This document shows positions 31,529-39,812 of a DNA stretch of 43,369 nt, in pieces. The stretch is taken from the NCBI GenBank assembly GCA_037143575.1, contig JBAWYM010000008.1:1-43369 (forward strand). Reading direction: 5' to 3'. The stretch's first letter is position 1. Every line of letters begins with the position of its first letter. The translations under genes and the position numbers were made by a program. The notes below the pieces were generated by a model. That model had not been told where the DNA came from, did no database searches, and worked only from the letters and a program-made list of their open reading frames with translations. The DNA is from JBAWYM01 sp037143575. GTDB taxonomy: Bacteria; Patescibacteriota; Gracilibacteria; Peribacterales; Peribacteraceae.

Positions 31529-33825
31529 ATGTTAAACAGTCCCATCTGTGCCTTCCCTCTCACTTTCTTCTGCGGCGATACCTCTTCCTTCGACGCAAAC
31601 CTCTCCAGATACGCTTTCACTCTCCTGCCGTAATTCTTCGTCGCCAAACGATCATCGGTGACGAGCACTTGCCCATCCTCCGTGCGGTGACGGCAGAACG
31701 TGCGGATGAGGCGGAAGATACGATGCTCCAAGCGCGGGAGGAAGTAGTCATTGAAGGGATCTCCATAGAACGCAGCCCGACGACTGAGAACCGTGTGCGA
31801 GGGATGGTCGAAGGGAACGGAAGAAATCACAAGTCGGGAAACGGTACCCGCCGGGAGCTCCACTTCTTCGAACGTCCACGGGGTGAGAAGCCACACTGCC
31901 GGCTCTTCCGCGGCAACAAATTCCGCCTGCATACGTTCCAGTCCTCCACTGAGATTCTGACAAATCAACGTCACACCACGCCGCTCCAGCGCCTCGGTAT
32001 CGCGGACGAAATGCTCCTCGATGATGCGTCTGCTCCCCACGAGGACGATGGTCTTGCCTTCCATGGGACCAGTGAGCAGTTTGCCGAGTGGGAGATCGGT
32101 CTTGATGGTGAGTGGGAGTGCGAATGGTGCGAAAGGTGAAACCGGTTTCAGGTCTGTTTTTGCGACGATTTCGCGCAGGGTCGCAGAAGAGCCGGAAGGA
32201 ATGAGGAGAGTCGTCGGATGGGCTTCGTACAGGGCTCCCGAGAGTAACGGTCCGACTCTTTCCGGAACGGATTGGATGAACTGACTCCCGCCCTGTCGCT
32301 GCTCGATCCAGGCGATACGGTGCTCGATATTTGCGACATCCAGAATGTTGCGAAGATCCTGCAAGTTCTTACGCACCAACGAAGGCAGGACATCATCCTG
32401 AAGGAGTACTTCCAGTCGCTCTTTCAGAGATTCGACATCGTCGGTATCCAGATCCTGCTCCATGAGGTAGCGCACATCCTGGTAGGCGCGGATCCGCTCG
32501 ATCCAGAGCTGGAAGAGATCGAGAAACTTCGTGAGTTCCTTGTGCCCCTCAGCGGCAGCGCGCAGGTGATCGAGGACACACTGCCATCGCCAGGCCTTGG
32601 TCGCGGTATCTTCGAGCATCGAGGAATCATCGATGATGACGTGGCTTTGTTGGTTGAGCGCAGCATTCCCCGCGTGCTTGGGGTCAGCGAAAATGGTGAG
32701 GAGATGCTGCTGATCGATCAGGACGACGCCGGGGACTTTGGCGAATTGATCACAGTACGCCGGAGATTCCTCCGTACACGCGAGCTTGCCGTACCAGACA
32801 GATCGCTCCTCTCCATGCATGGCGATGTCTCGGAGAACCGTGGGAGCGAACCACCGGAGCTTGAGCGCGAGACTGGCCTCATCGGAGGTGAAGGTCTCCT
32901 GCATCAGAAATTTCTTCTGGGCATGTGGGTCGAGGAGGAAGTGGGCTGCGACGATCACGCGGACTTCCTTCGCCGGATACGTGAGCCGCCGAATGGAAGC
33001 ATCCAGATTCTTCACCGCGATCCAGTGCGTAGTCGATGTGTCGGCAATCGCGGCATCCACGATGCTCTGAAGCGCACTGGGGTCGGGGGATTCTTCGACC
33101 AAGGACGGCTGCCCCTTGGCGGGTACCGCGAGTGCCGTCTGCAGCTTCGGTGAGGGAGCGGGCAGACGACGGGCTGTGCGGGCGGGCGGCACGAGCCACA
33201 ACGGTTTTGCCGCCATCTTCGAAGTCCTTGGCATGGCTTCCGCGAGCAACCGGTAGCCCGGAGAACTCTGGGTGAAGATTGCGCGGATCTCCTTCTGCAT
33301 CCCCGCGGGCAATGCCGTTATCCGCTCCCAGCACTTCTGGAAGAGCTCGAGCGTGGCACGAACATCACCAAGAGCCCGATGCTTGGGTTCGTGATTCAAT
33401 TGCAGAACCGAGCTCACATAACCCAACGAAAAACTGAGGAGCTCCGGAAACACCAGCGACGCGAGCATCGACGTATCGATCCACGGACGCTCACTGAGGT
33501 CGATGCCCTCACCCTTGAGCATGCGGATATCGAAGCCGACATTTTGCCCGACGATGATCGTATCGGCGCCGATGTGCTGCACGATCTCATTGCGAATGTC
33601 TACGAATTTCGGCTTGCCCGAGAGCATCGCAGGCTCGATACGCGTGAGGACCCGCACCGTCGCCGGCACTTCTTCCGCAATGGAAATGAGCGTCTCGTAC
33701 TCATCGATCACCTTCCCCTTCTCCAAGCGCATCGATGCGAATTCGATTACGCGGTTGGTCTTGGGAGTGAACCCCGTCGTCTCGGTATCGAGGACGACGA
33801 AGGGAAGGGAAGGGAGAGGAAGCAT
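31522..33825 (-). CDS. DnaQ-type exonuclease fused to a degenerate DinG-like helicase
   Basis: 767 residues. Residues 8-170 are a DEDDh 3'-5' exonuclease: VLDTETTG (Asp13, Glu15), VGQNVGFDIRML (Asp99), KHRALGDVRATLE (His149, Asp154), all catalytic residues present. The rest follows DinG/XPD-like proteins in outline (ALYEAHPTTLLIPSGSSATLREI, VSSVPFDHPSHTV, and near the end LVTDDRLATKNYGRRV), but I see no Walker A (GxGKT), and the place of the DEAH box reads IIDDSSMLED. So the nuclease should be active while the helicase is probably dead. Repair or RNA/DNA trimming is inference. The 3' end runs into the 100-bp repeat. Confidence 0.85.
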   Translation of the reverse strand: MLPLPSLPFVVLDTETTGFTPKTNRVIEFASMRLEKGKVIDEYETLISIAEEVPATVRVLTRIEPAMLSGKPKFVDIRNEIVQHIGADTIIVGQNVGFDIRMLKGEGIDLSERPWIDTSMLASLVFPELLSFSLGYVSSVLQLNHEPKHRALGDVRATLELFQKCWERITALPAGMQKEIRAIFTQSSPGYRLLAEAMPRTSKMAAKPLWLVPPARTARRLPAPSPKLQTALAVPAKGQPSLVEESPDPSALQSIVDAAIADTSTTHWIAVKNLDASIRRLTYPAKEVRVIVAAHFLLDPHAQKKFLMQETFTSDEASLALKLRWFAPTVLRDIAMHGEERSVWYGKLACTEESPAYCDQFAKVPGVVLIDQQHLLTIFADPKHAGNAALNQQSHVIIDDSSMLEDTATKAWRWQCVLDHLRAAAEGHKELTKFLDLFQLWIERIRAYQDVRYLMEQDLDTDDVESLKERLEVLLQDDVLPSLVRKNLQDLRNILDVANIEHRIAWIEQRQGGSQFIQSVPERVGPLLSGALYEAHPTTLLIPSGSSATLREIVAKTDLKPVSPFAPFALPLTIKTDLPLGKLLTGPMEGKTIVLVGSRRIIEEHFVRDTEALERRGVTLICQNLSGGLERMQAEFVAAEEPAVWLLTPWTFEEVELPAGTVSRLVISSVPFDHPSHTVLSRRAAFYGDPFNDYFLPRLEHRIFRLIRTFCRHRTEDGQVLVTDDRLATKNYGRRVKAYLERFASKEEVSPQKKVRGKAQMGLFNIV

Positions 33826-33868
33826 CAGTGGTGAGCATAGGGGAAATCTCCCTGATGCGGAATGCCGG

Positions 33869-35473
33869 TTATTTCCGGACCGGCGGTCCTCTGCGCGTGC
33901 CAGGCCCTTGGCCGATCCAAGGCTTCACGGCATCCGCGTCGACTTTTCCATCCACAAAACCAGTGAGGGTACCACTCCGACGAGGATCTTGGAGCTTCCT
34001 TACTGCCTTTTGCTCGATCTGTCGTACGCGCTCGCGAGTGACTCCGAATATTTGCCCAACTTCCTCAAGGGTACAAGCTTTCCTATCGCAAAGGCCGAAG
34101 CGCAAGCGCAGGATTTCTCTTTCACGATAACCCAGCACTTGTAATGCATCCCCCAGTCGATCCATCAGCTCACCTTGCTCTGAGAGACCCTGCGGATCAC
34201 CCTGACTCTCATCTTTGAGCAACTCGCTACAAGCGCGATCATCATCGTCACCTATCGACTGATCCAGCGACAGCGGCTGTCGATTCATTTGCATAATAGC
34301 TTTGGCCTCCTCAGGCGATAGATCTGCACGCACTGCGATCTCCTCAGTCGTCGGGTCTCTCCCCAATTCGTAAGTCAGCGTTTTCTTAACCTTTCGGACT
34401 CTACTCATCCCCTCGATCATGTGCACAGGCACACGGATCGTTCGGCTATGATTGGCGATCACTCGCGTGATCGATTGGCGAATCCACCAGGTCGCATAGG
34501 TGCAGAACTTGAACCCACGTTGGTATTCAAATTTATCCACCGCACGCATCAATCCGGTATTTCCCTCTTGGATCAGATCGAGGAAAGAGATGCCGCGACC
34601 ACGGAATTTTTTGGCGATGGAAACGACGAGACGAAGGTTCCCCGCAGCGAGCGTATTTTTCGCGGCATCGTACTGCTGCCGATACTCCGCCGTCTTCAGG
34701 ACACGTTGCCGGAGGGTAGCAGGGCTTTCGCAGGTGCTTTTCATGAGGGTACCGAGCTCTTCGCGAAGATCCTGTATGAGTAAGGTATTTTCATTCGGGG
34801 CTTCTCTCTCCGTTTTCAGTTGTTCTTGGAGCGCATTCATTCTCTTAGAAATCTCCGTGAGTTTTGCAAATAGCGGCTGGATGTGATTGGTGCGGAGCTT
34901 GGTCTCTTCAACGAGTCGTACAGCTCTTCCTCTGCGACGCACGAGACTTTTCCATGCAGGATTGTGCTCCGTATTTTTCGATTTTCCATTTGTGGAATCG
35001 TCATTTGCTGACATTTCCGGCTCTTTTTTACGCTGCACAGCTGTACGAAAATCCTGCCAATTTCTCCGAAGTAATTCCTGAAGCGTTTCAATGTTTGGGC
35101 ATAAAAGCCCACATACCTGTGTCTTCTTGTCTAAATTTTTCACCGATACCTCCATTGTACGATCCATCGGGAGTTCCCTAGAGGCAACCTTACCGAGGAT
35201 CTGCTCTACGCGTGCAAGAACAAAATCGGTGCCAAGCATACTGCCCCTATATTGAAGACGCGTTCTCTCGATCTCTTTGGCAGCGGCGATTTCTTCCGCG
35301 CGCGTCAGCATGGGGATTTTCCCCATCTGCGTCAGGTACAATCGAACAGGATCATCTGCTACGGGTCCATCATAAATATCCAATGATGGAGAATCCTCTT
35401 CGTCATCATCGGGGCCAGACAAAACATCTATTTCATATGTGAATTCCGCTTCATGTAAACTTGCTCTTCGCAT
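33869..35473 (-). CDS. rpoD: RNA polymerase primary sigma factor
   Basis: 534 residues. Region 1.2 (DPVRLYLTQMGKIPMLTRAEE, 41-61), a long helical non-conserved region (about 75-270), region 2 (NLRLVVSIAKKFRGRG to FKFCTYATWWIRQSITRVIANHSRTIRVPVHM, 279-352), region 3 (360-420) and region 4 (LGYREREILRLRFGL, then TLEEVGQIFGVTRERVRQIEQKAVRKL, 447-494). It directs polymerase to -35/-10 promoters like those listed here. Region 1.1 is replaced by a short acidic stretch (GPDDDEEDSPSLD). Its own promoter (35481-35508) ends seven bases before the ATG. A 20-residue tail after region 4 is Gly/Arg-rich. Separated from nusA by about 160 bases. Confidence 0.96.
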   Translation of the reverse strand: MRRASLHEAEFTYEIDVLSGPDDDEEDSPSLDIYDGPVADDPVRLYLTQMGKIPMLTRAEEIAAAKEIERTRLQYRGSMLGTDFVLARVEQILGKVASRELPMDRTMEVSVKNLDKKTQVCGLLCPNIETLQELLRRNWQDFRTAVQRKKEPEMSANDDSTNGKSKNTEHNPAWKSLVRRRGRAVRLVEETKLRTNHIQPLFAKLTEISKRMNALQEQLKTEREAPNENTLLIQDLREELGTLMKSTCESPATLRQRVLKTAEYRQQYDAAKNTLAAGNLRLVVSIAKKFRGRGISFLDLIQEGNTGLMRAVDKFEYQRGFKFCTYATWWIRQSITRVIANHSRTIRVPVHMIEGMSRVRKVKKTLTYELGRDPTTEEIAVRADLSPEEAKAIMQMNRQPLSLDQSIGDDDDRACSELLKDESQGDPQGLSEQGELMDRLGDALQVLGYREREILRLRFGLCDRKACTLEEVGQIFGVTRERVRQIEQKAVRKLQDPRRSGTLTGFVDGKVDADAVKPWIGQGPGTRRGPPVRK

Positions 35474-35480
35474 ATTGCGA

Positions 35481-35508
35481 TTAATACATAATATACCTTA
35501 ATAAGCAA
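35481..35508 (-). promoter_or_regulatory. rpoD promoter, leaderless
   Basis: Minus strand: TTGCTT (35508-35503), 16-bp spacer, TATTAA (35486-35481), seven bases to the ATG at 35473. Confidence 0.65.
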
Positions 35509-35636
35509 TCACCCTGACGCAGAAAAAGCGTGGAAATTCCTCTCCATGCGATCGGTACGCTGGAACGAACCGCGGAGAAATACGGAGATTTCCGCGTGAC
35601 GAGAGCGGCGACGACTTCGATCCATCCTCACAGGAA

Positions 35637-36959
35637 TTACTCTGCTGCAGCTGCTTCCACCTCCCCTTCCTTCGCCGCCTTCTTCTTCTTGGCAGGTTTC
35701 TTCTCGGCTGGAGCGACTTCAGCTGCAGGAGGCTCAGCGATCTTCTCGGCAGCAGTTTCGATGACGGCATCGGCTTGCGGTTCTTCCACTGTTTCCGGTT
35801 GGGCCACTTCCGCAGTGGTTTCATTCGCTGCTGCGATATCCGCCACGATGATGCCCTCGCCCTTCAGCTCGGCGAGCTTGGCTTTGAATGCCGGGAGCTC
35901 CTCGTAGTTGTACATATCGAGCTCGAAGCTAGTGAGCTCTGTGGCGAGGCGGATATTCTGTCCTTTCTTGCCGATGGCCATCGGACGCTGCGCTTCTTCC
36001 ACGAACACGGCTGCACGCTTCTTGATCCGTCGCCCGGCTTCGTCGAACCGCTCCTCGTTATTCACGATGATCACCGCGGAGATGGATGCCGGCTGGAGAG
36101 CAGTGGAGATCAGCTTGATGGCATCATCGGACCACTCGATCATATCCACACGTTCGCCATTGATCTCCTCCATGACTGCTTGGATGCGTACGCCCTTCTG
36201 CCCCACGCAGGCCCCAATGGGATCGATCCGCGGATCGGTGCTCTGGACGGCGACCTTGCTGCGGAAGCCGGCATCTCTGGCGATGGATTTGATGACGACA
36301 TCACCGTTGCGCACCTCCGGAATTTCCAATTCGAGGAGCTTGCGAACGAGGCCGGAATTGGTGCGGGAGATCCGCAGCTGCGGCCCCTTACCAGTGAGCT
36401 CCACGCGATCGAGGTACACGCGGATACGCTTGCCGGTGTAGTAGTGCTCGCCGGGGATCTGCTCTCTCCAGGGCAAAGAAACGGCCATACCCTCGATCTC
36501 GAGCGTCACCCAGTTCGGCTCCACCTTGGTCACCGTCGCGGTGAGCAGCTCATTTTCGCGGTCTTTGAACATCTCGTACAGACTCTGCTTCTCCGCCTCC
36601 TGCAGCTTCTGGAGGATCACCTGCTTGGCAGCCTGCGCGGCAATGCGCCCGTAACCCACGGGTGTCACGTCGATGGAAATTTCGTCCCCCACTTCGGCAT
36701 CCGGCTTCACCTTGCGGGCGTCCTTGATGCTGATCTCGAAGTTCTCGTTCTCCACCGATTCCACCACTTCTTTGACCAGAAGAATCGTAGGCATGTCCTT
36801 CCCCTCATCCAGATCCACGCGGATCTCCTGCTCCTTATTTCCGAAGTCCTTGCGGTAGGCAGTGGCGATGGCCTGGCGAACGGCCTCGAGGACCTGCTCG
36901 GGCTTCACGCTCTTCTCGGAGCAGATTTGGTTGATGGCGGCGATGAAGGAAGCTCTCAT
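35637..36959 (-). CDS. nusA: Transcription termination/antitermination factor NusA
   Basis: 440 residues. N-terminal polymerase-binding domain (1-125: FIAAINQICSEKSVKPEQVLEAV), S1 domain (about 130-200: LLTATVTKVEPNWVTLEIEGMAVSLPWREQ, then HYYTGKRIRVYL), KH1 and KH2 (VAVQSTDPRIDPIGACVGQKGVRIQAV; PMAIGKKGQNIRLATEL). The last 75 residues are a low-complexity Ala/Glu/Lys tail in place of the acidic repeats of E. coli NusA. It binds RNA polymerase and nascent RNA. It stands upstream of rpoD on the same strand, not in the usual rimP-nusA-infB order. The upstream gap to lspA holds repeat DNA and no clear promoter. Confidence 0.96.
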   Translation of the reverse strand: MRASFIAAINQICSEKSVKPEQVLEAVRQAIATAYRKDFGNKEQEIRVDLDEGKDMPTILLVKEVVESVENENFEISIKDARKVKPDAEVGDEISIDVTPVGYGRIAAQAAKQVILQKLQEAEKQSLYEMFKDRENELLTATVTKVEPNWVTLEIEGMAVSLPWREQIPGEHYYTGKRIRVYLDRVELTGKGPQLRISRTNSGLVRKLLELEIPEVRNGDVVIKSIARDAGFRSKVAVQSTDPRIDPIGACVGQKGVRIQAVMEEINGERVDMIEWSDDAIKLISTALQPASISAVIIVNNEERFDEAGRRIKKRAAVFVEEAQRPMAIGKKGQNIRLATELTSFELDMYNYEELPAFKAKLAELKGEGIIVADIAAANETTAEVAQPETVEEPQADAVIETAAEKIAEPPAAEVAPAEKKPAKKKKAAKEGEVEAAAAE

Positions 36960-37010
36960 GGGAAGGTGGGGAAGGTTTGGAAGAGGTGAGAAAGGCCTGA
37001 AAGGTTTCCA

Positions 37011-37078
37011 ATTATTCGGATATTCGCTTACTCGCTTATTCGAATCGCGAAGGCGACCATTCCAGATTCTGGAATAGT
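37011..37078. repeat. TTATTCG-type repeat plus ATTCCAGA hairpin
   Basis: ATTATTCGGATATTCGCTTACTCGCTTATTCGAA (37011-37044) is a low-complexity near-palindromic repeat; ATTCCAGATTCTGGAAT (37059-37075) is a separate perfect palindrome. Both are in the gap between divergent nusA and lspA. Confidence 0.55.
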
Positions 37079-37152
37079 CTCATCTACAACTCGATTAGGA
37101 CAGGGCTATTGTACTTGCAAGAAGGGGCAAAGACAATGATATTCACTGAATT

Positions 37153-37181
37153 TTCATATCGTTCTCCATCTCCGCTATTCT
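37153..37181 (+). promoter_or_regulatory. lspA promoter, leaderless
   Basis: TTCATA (37153-37158), 17-bp spacer, TATTCT (37176-37181), six bases to the ATG at 37188. Confidence 0.55.
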
Positions 37182-37187
37182 CATCCC

Positions 37188-37643
37188 ATGCTCCTCTTAA
37201 GTGTCGCCACCCTCATCGCCACCCTCGGCAGTCTCACTGCTAAATATTTTGCCGATCATTTCCTCATTCATCGAATCCCGATCATCGGTAACTTCGCAGG
37301 ACTCCAGCTGGTCCACAATCCCGGCATCGCCTTCGGCATCGCCTTCCCGCCGATCGTCCAAGAGCTTCTCATCGGCATGGCACTAGTGATCGTGGCAATC
37401 ATGGCAGCGAAAACTCTTCGACACTCAAAAAACAGTACCTACCCACTACCTACTACTCACTACTCACTCGCCTTCGGCCTCATTCTCGGAGGAGGTCTCG
37501 CCAATATCCTCGATCGCATCCCCGACGGTTTCGTCACGGATTTTTTCCAGGTGGGATCGTTCCCGGTGTTCAATGTGGCGGATAGCTGCATCACGGTGGG
37601 GGTTGTATTACTGCTGTTGATGATGGTGCAAAAAAAGGAGTAA
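37188..37643 (+). CDS. lspA: Lipoprotein signal peptidase (signal peptidase II)
   Basis: 151 residues with four membrane segments. It cleaves signal peptides of prolipoproteins in the membrane. Family motifs are present: HNPGIAFGI (43-51), GGGLANILDR (101-110, catalytic Asp109) and FPVFNVADSCI (125-135, catalytic Asp132). The loop between segments 2 and 3 (LRHSKNSTYPLPTTHYSLA) is unlike other family members and is coded by a CTACC/CTCACTA simple repeat (37429-37470), which makes it several residues longer than in E. coli. Transcribed alone from a leaderless promoter. Confidence 0.93.
   Translation: MLLLSVATLIATLGSLTAKYFADHFLIHRIPIIGNFAGLQLVHNPGIAFGIAFPPIVQELLIGMALVIVAIMAAKTLRHSKNSTYPLPTTHYSLAFGLILGGGLANILDRIPDGFVTDFFQVGSFPVFNVADSCITVGVVLLLLMMVQKKE
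37429..37470. repeat. Simple-sequence repeat inside lspA
   Basis: ACACTCAAAAAACAGTACC then TACCCACTACCTACTACTC and ACTACTCACT: repeated CTAC/CTCACTA words, in frame, in the loop between membrane segments 2 and 3. Confidence 0.6.
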
Positions 37644-37649
37644 TAGAGA

Positions 37650-37800
37650 AATGACCAAGCACCAAGCACCAATGACCAGGGAAATCTCAAGTTTCAAATT
37701 CCAATTAACAGCTTCTGTAAATTGGTCATTGGTCATTGATCCTTCCTTGGTCATTGGGATAGTTCGTCTCGGCTCACTACAGGTTTGAGATTTGGTCATT
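37650..37800. repeat. Complex intergenic inverted repeat before murA
   Basis: GACCAAGCACCAAGCACCAATGACCA faces TGGTCATTGGTCATTGATCC and CTTGGTCATTGGG; AAATCTCAAGTTTCAAATT has a partner in GGTTTGAGATTTGG. The gap of 211 bases between lspA and murA is nearly all repeat and shows no gene. Confidence 0.65.
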
Positions 37801-37854
37801 TTCCCCGCGATCTCTCTACCCAACCCACTCCCATACCTCTATCCTTCCAACCCC

Positions 37855-39135
37855 ATGGACATTCGCTACCGTATCCGCGGCGGGATACCGCTTCGGGGTG
37901 ATATCACGATCGGCGGATCCAAGAATGCCGCTCTTCCGCTCATCGCGGGGAGTGTGCTCGTTTCCGGCGAATCGGTCTTCCACAATGTCCCACGTCTCCG
38001 GGATGTTTTCGTCCTGCTCAGCATTCTGGAATTCCTCGGTGCCGAGACGTCGTTTCAGGATTCCACCGTCCGCATCCGGACCCACAATCTCCAGAATAAA
38101 CTCATCCCGGCGCCGTACGTCAGTAAGCTCCGCGGGGCGATCGTCCTCTTGGGTCCCCTCCTCGCTCGCTTCGGTGAAGTGGAGATGGCCTATCCGGGCG
38201 GTTGCGTGCTCGGCAAGCGACCGGTCCATGCCCACATCGCAGCACTGGAGCAGCTCGGGGCGAAGGATCTGAGCACCGACGAAATGCTGCACCTCAAAGG
38301 CGATCTCAAGGCTGGTCGCGTCATCCTCCCGGAGTTCTCGGTGACGGCGACGGAGAATGCCATTCTGGCCGCAGCTCTCCTTCCCGGTGTATCGCGCATT
38401 GATCTCGCGGCCGCAGAACCGCATGTGCAGGAAGTGGAGAAGCTCGTCCAGGCGATGGGCGCGGAAGTCTCTGGCATCGGCTCCCACACCGTGTTCATCA
38501 AGGGACGCAAGGATCTGCATCCAGTGCAGCACACCGTGACCACCGACTACCTGGAAGCAGGTGCGTTCGTAATGGGCGCACTCGTGACCAAGGGCAAGGT
38601 CCGGCTTCATGGAGTGGAGCCCGAACATCTCACCTCTTTCCTCATGACGATCCGGCGGATGGGAGGATTGTGGAAATTTGATGAAGAAGGAACGCTCTTC
38701 GTCGATGGTGAATTATCGAGCTTGAAAGGTGTGGAAATCCGCACGAATATCTTCCCGGGCTTCCCCACGGATCTCCAAGCGCCGATGGGCATCGCCCTCA
38801 CGCAGGCCACGGGAGTCGGGCGCATCTTCGAGCGCCTCTTCGAGGGACGCATGGCCTACTTATATGAGCTGGAGAAAATGGGGGCGCACATCGAGATCCT
38901 CAATTCCCACGAAGCACTCGTCATCGGCCCGACGATCCTCCGGGGTCGCACGGTGGCCAGCAACGACATTCGGGCCGGCGCAGCGATGGTCCTCGCCGCC
39001 CTCTGCGCGCAGGGCGAAACCACGGTCACGGACGTTCTCTACATCGAGCGCGGTTACGAGAGGCTGGATGAGAAGCTGCGTTCACTGGGCGCCGAGATCG
39101 AGCGGCTCGCAGACAAAGAAGGCGAAGAAGTGTAA
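37855..39135 (+). CDS. murA: UDP-N-acetylglucosamine 1-carboxyvinyltransferase
   Basis: 426 residues from ATG 37855 (MDIRYRIRGGIPLRGDI); the open frame to 37792 is proline-rich and not conserved. First committed step of peptidoglycan synthesis: transfers enolpyruvate from PEP to UDP-GlcNAc. Seen: GGSKNAALPL (20-29; Lys23, Asn24), KLRGAIVLLGPLLARFG (91-107), the loop YPGGCVLGKRPVHAH with catalytic Cys117, TATENAILAAAL, TDYLEAGAFV, FPGFPTDLQAP and ERGYERLDEKLRSLGA near the end. The presence of Cys117 rather than Asp predicts fosfomycin sensitivity of the enzyme (family knowledge). Confidence 0.96.
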   Translation: MDIRYRIRGGIPLRGDITIGGSKNAALPLIAGSVLVSGESVFHNVPRLRDVFVLLSILEFLGAETSFQDSTVRIRTHNLQNKLIPAPYVSKLRGAIVLLGPLLARFGEVEMAYPGGCVLGKRPVHAHIAALEQLGAKDLSTDEMLHLKGDLKAGRVILPEFSVTATENAILAAALLPGVSRIDLAAAEPHVQEVEKLVQAMGAEVSGIGSHTVFIKGRKDLHPVQHTVTTDYLEAGAFVMGALVTKGKVRLHGVEPEHLTSFLMTIRRMGGLWKFDEEGTLFVDGELSSLKGVEIRTNIFPGFPTDLQAPMGIALTQATGVGRIFERLFEGRMAYLYELEKMGAHIEILNSHEALVIGPTILRGRTVASNDIRAGAAMVLAALCAQGETTVTDVLYIERGYERLDEKLRSLGAEIERLADKEGEEV

Positions 39136-39181
39136 GAAGGACTTCCTGTTTCGGTCGCGTCCGGCTACCATGCTCCCACTT

Positions 39182-39730
39182 ATGGCACAGATCGTCTCTC
39201 TCGGCGGCCCGCACCTCCGGTGCACCTTCGGTACACTGACCTTCCAGGTCTTCGCTCCATCCGGTCCCAAAGCGGGACTGGAGAATACCTATACCCTGCT
39301 CGCCCACCCCGAGGAGGAGCCGGTGAAGGGCACGATTTCGTGGCCGGGGGAATACGACTTCAGCCTCGTCTCTGTGCGGGGACTGGGGCATGAGGATGGA
39401 CGACAAGTCTCATACGTCGTGGTCTGTGAGGGCATCCGCTACGCATTCCTCTCCACTCCTCTTCATACGCTCAGCGACTTCGAGCTCGGTCTCATCGGCG
39501 ACATCGATATCCTCGCGATCCCGGCAGACGATCTCAAGACCGTTCAGACACTCGTAGACGCCATCGATCCCCGCGTCCTGATCCCGCTCCACACGGGTGA
39601 CGACAAAGTTTTCCAGGACCTCCTCAAGGCCTTCGGCGCCGTGGGGAAGGAAGCAGTGGACGAGTACAAAGTGAAGAGCTCGCTTCCGGCGGAGGGACGG
39701 GAGGTGGTGATTTTGCGGGAGGTGAAGTAA
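39182..39730 (+). CDS. Metallo-beta-lactamase-fold-like protein, probably non-catalytic
   Basis: 182 residues from ATG 39182 (MAQIVSLGG); an ATG four codons upstream (39170) is the alternative. A TACCAT box lies ten bases before 39182. The order ISWPGEYDF, YAFLSTPLHTLSDFELGLIGDIDILAIPADD and IDPRVLIPLHTGDD follows the C-terminal part of small beta-lactamase-fold hydrolases of the UPF0173 type (GDIDILLIP..., KIVIPMHY). The HxHxDH metal motif is absent, so the protein is probably inactive as a hydrolase. It follows murA by 46 bases and may be co-transcribed. The overlapping longer frame from 38729 is a shadow of murA. Confidence 0.7.
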   Translation: MAQIVSLGGPHLRCTFGTLTFQVFAPSGPKAGLENTYTLLAHPEEEPVKGTISWPGEYDFSLVSVRGLGHEDGRQVSYVVVCEGIRYAFLSTPLHTLSDFELGLIGDIDILAIPADDLKTVQTLVDAIDPRVLIPLHTGDDKVFQDLLKAFGAVGKEAVDEYKVKSSLPAEGREVVILREVK

Positions 39731-39736
39731 GCAGCT

Positions 39737-39772
39737 GTCATCCTGAGCGTAGTCGAAGGATTGAAGGATGAC
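39737..39772. repeat. Hairpin repeat of the GTCATCCTGAGCG type
   Basis: GTCATCC (39737-39743) pairs with GGATGAC (39766-39772); the loop holds TGAGCGTAGTCGAAGG. It belongs to a widespread type of bacterial intergenic repeat. Confidence 0.65.
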
Positions 39773-39812
39773 TATTGGCCATCGTTTGAGATTTCAACGT
39801 ACAATGAGTCAT

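Noticed and set aside
32272..33153. 293-codon plus frame over the DnaQ-DinG-like gene
   Set aside because: Antisense shadow; the minus frame has a complete exonuclease signature.
35775..36989. 404-codon plus frame over nusA
   Set aside because: Antisense to nusA with no recognisable domain.
38729..39730. 333-codon plus frame
   Set aside because: Its first 147 codons overlap murA in another frame; only the part from 39170/39182 is a real gene.
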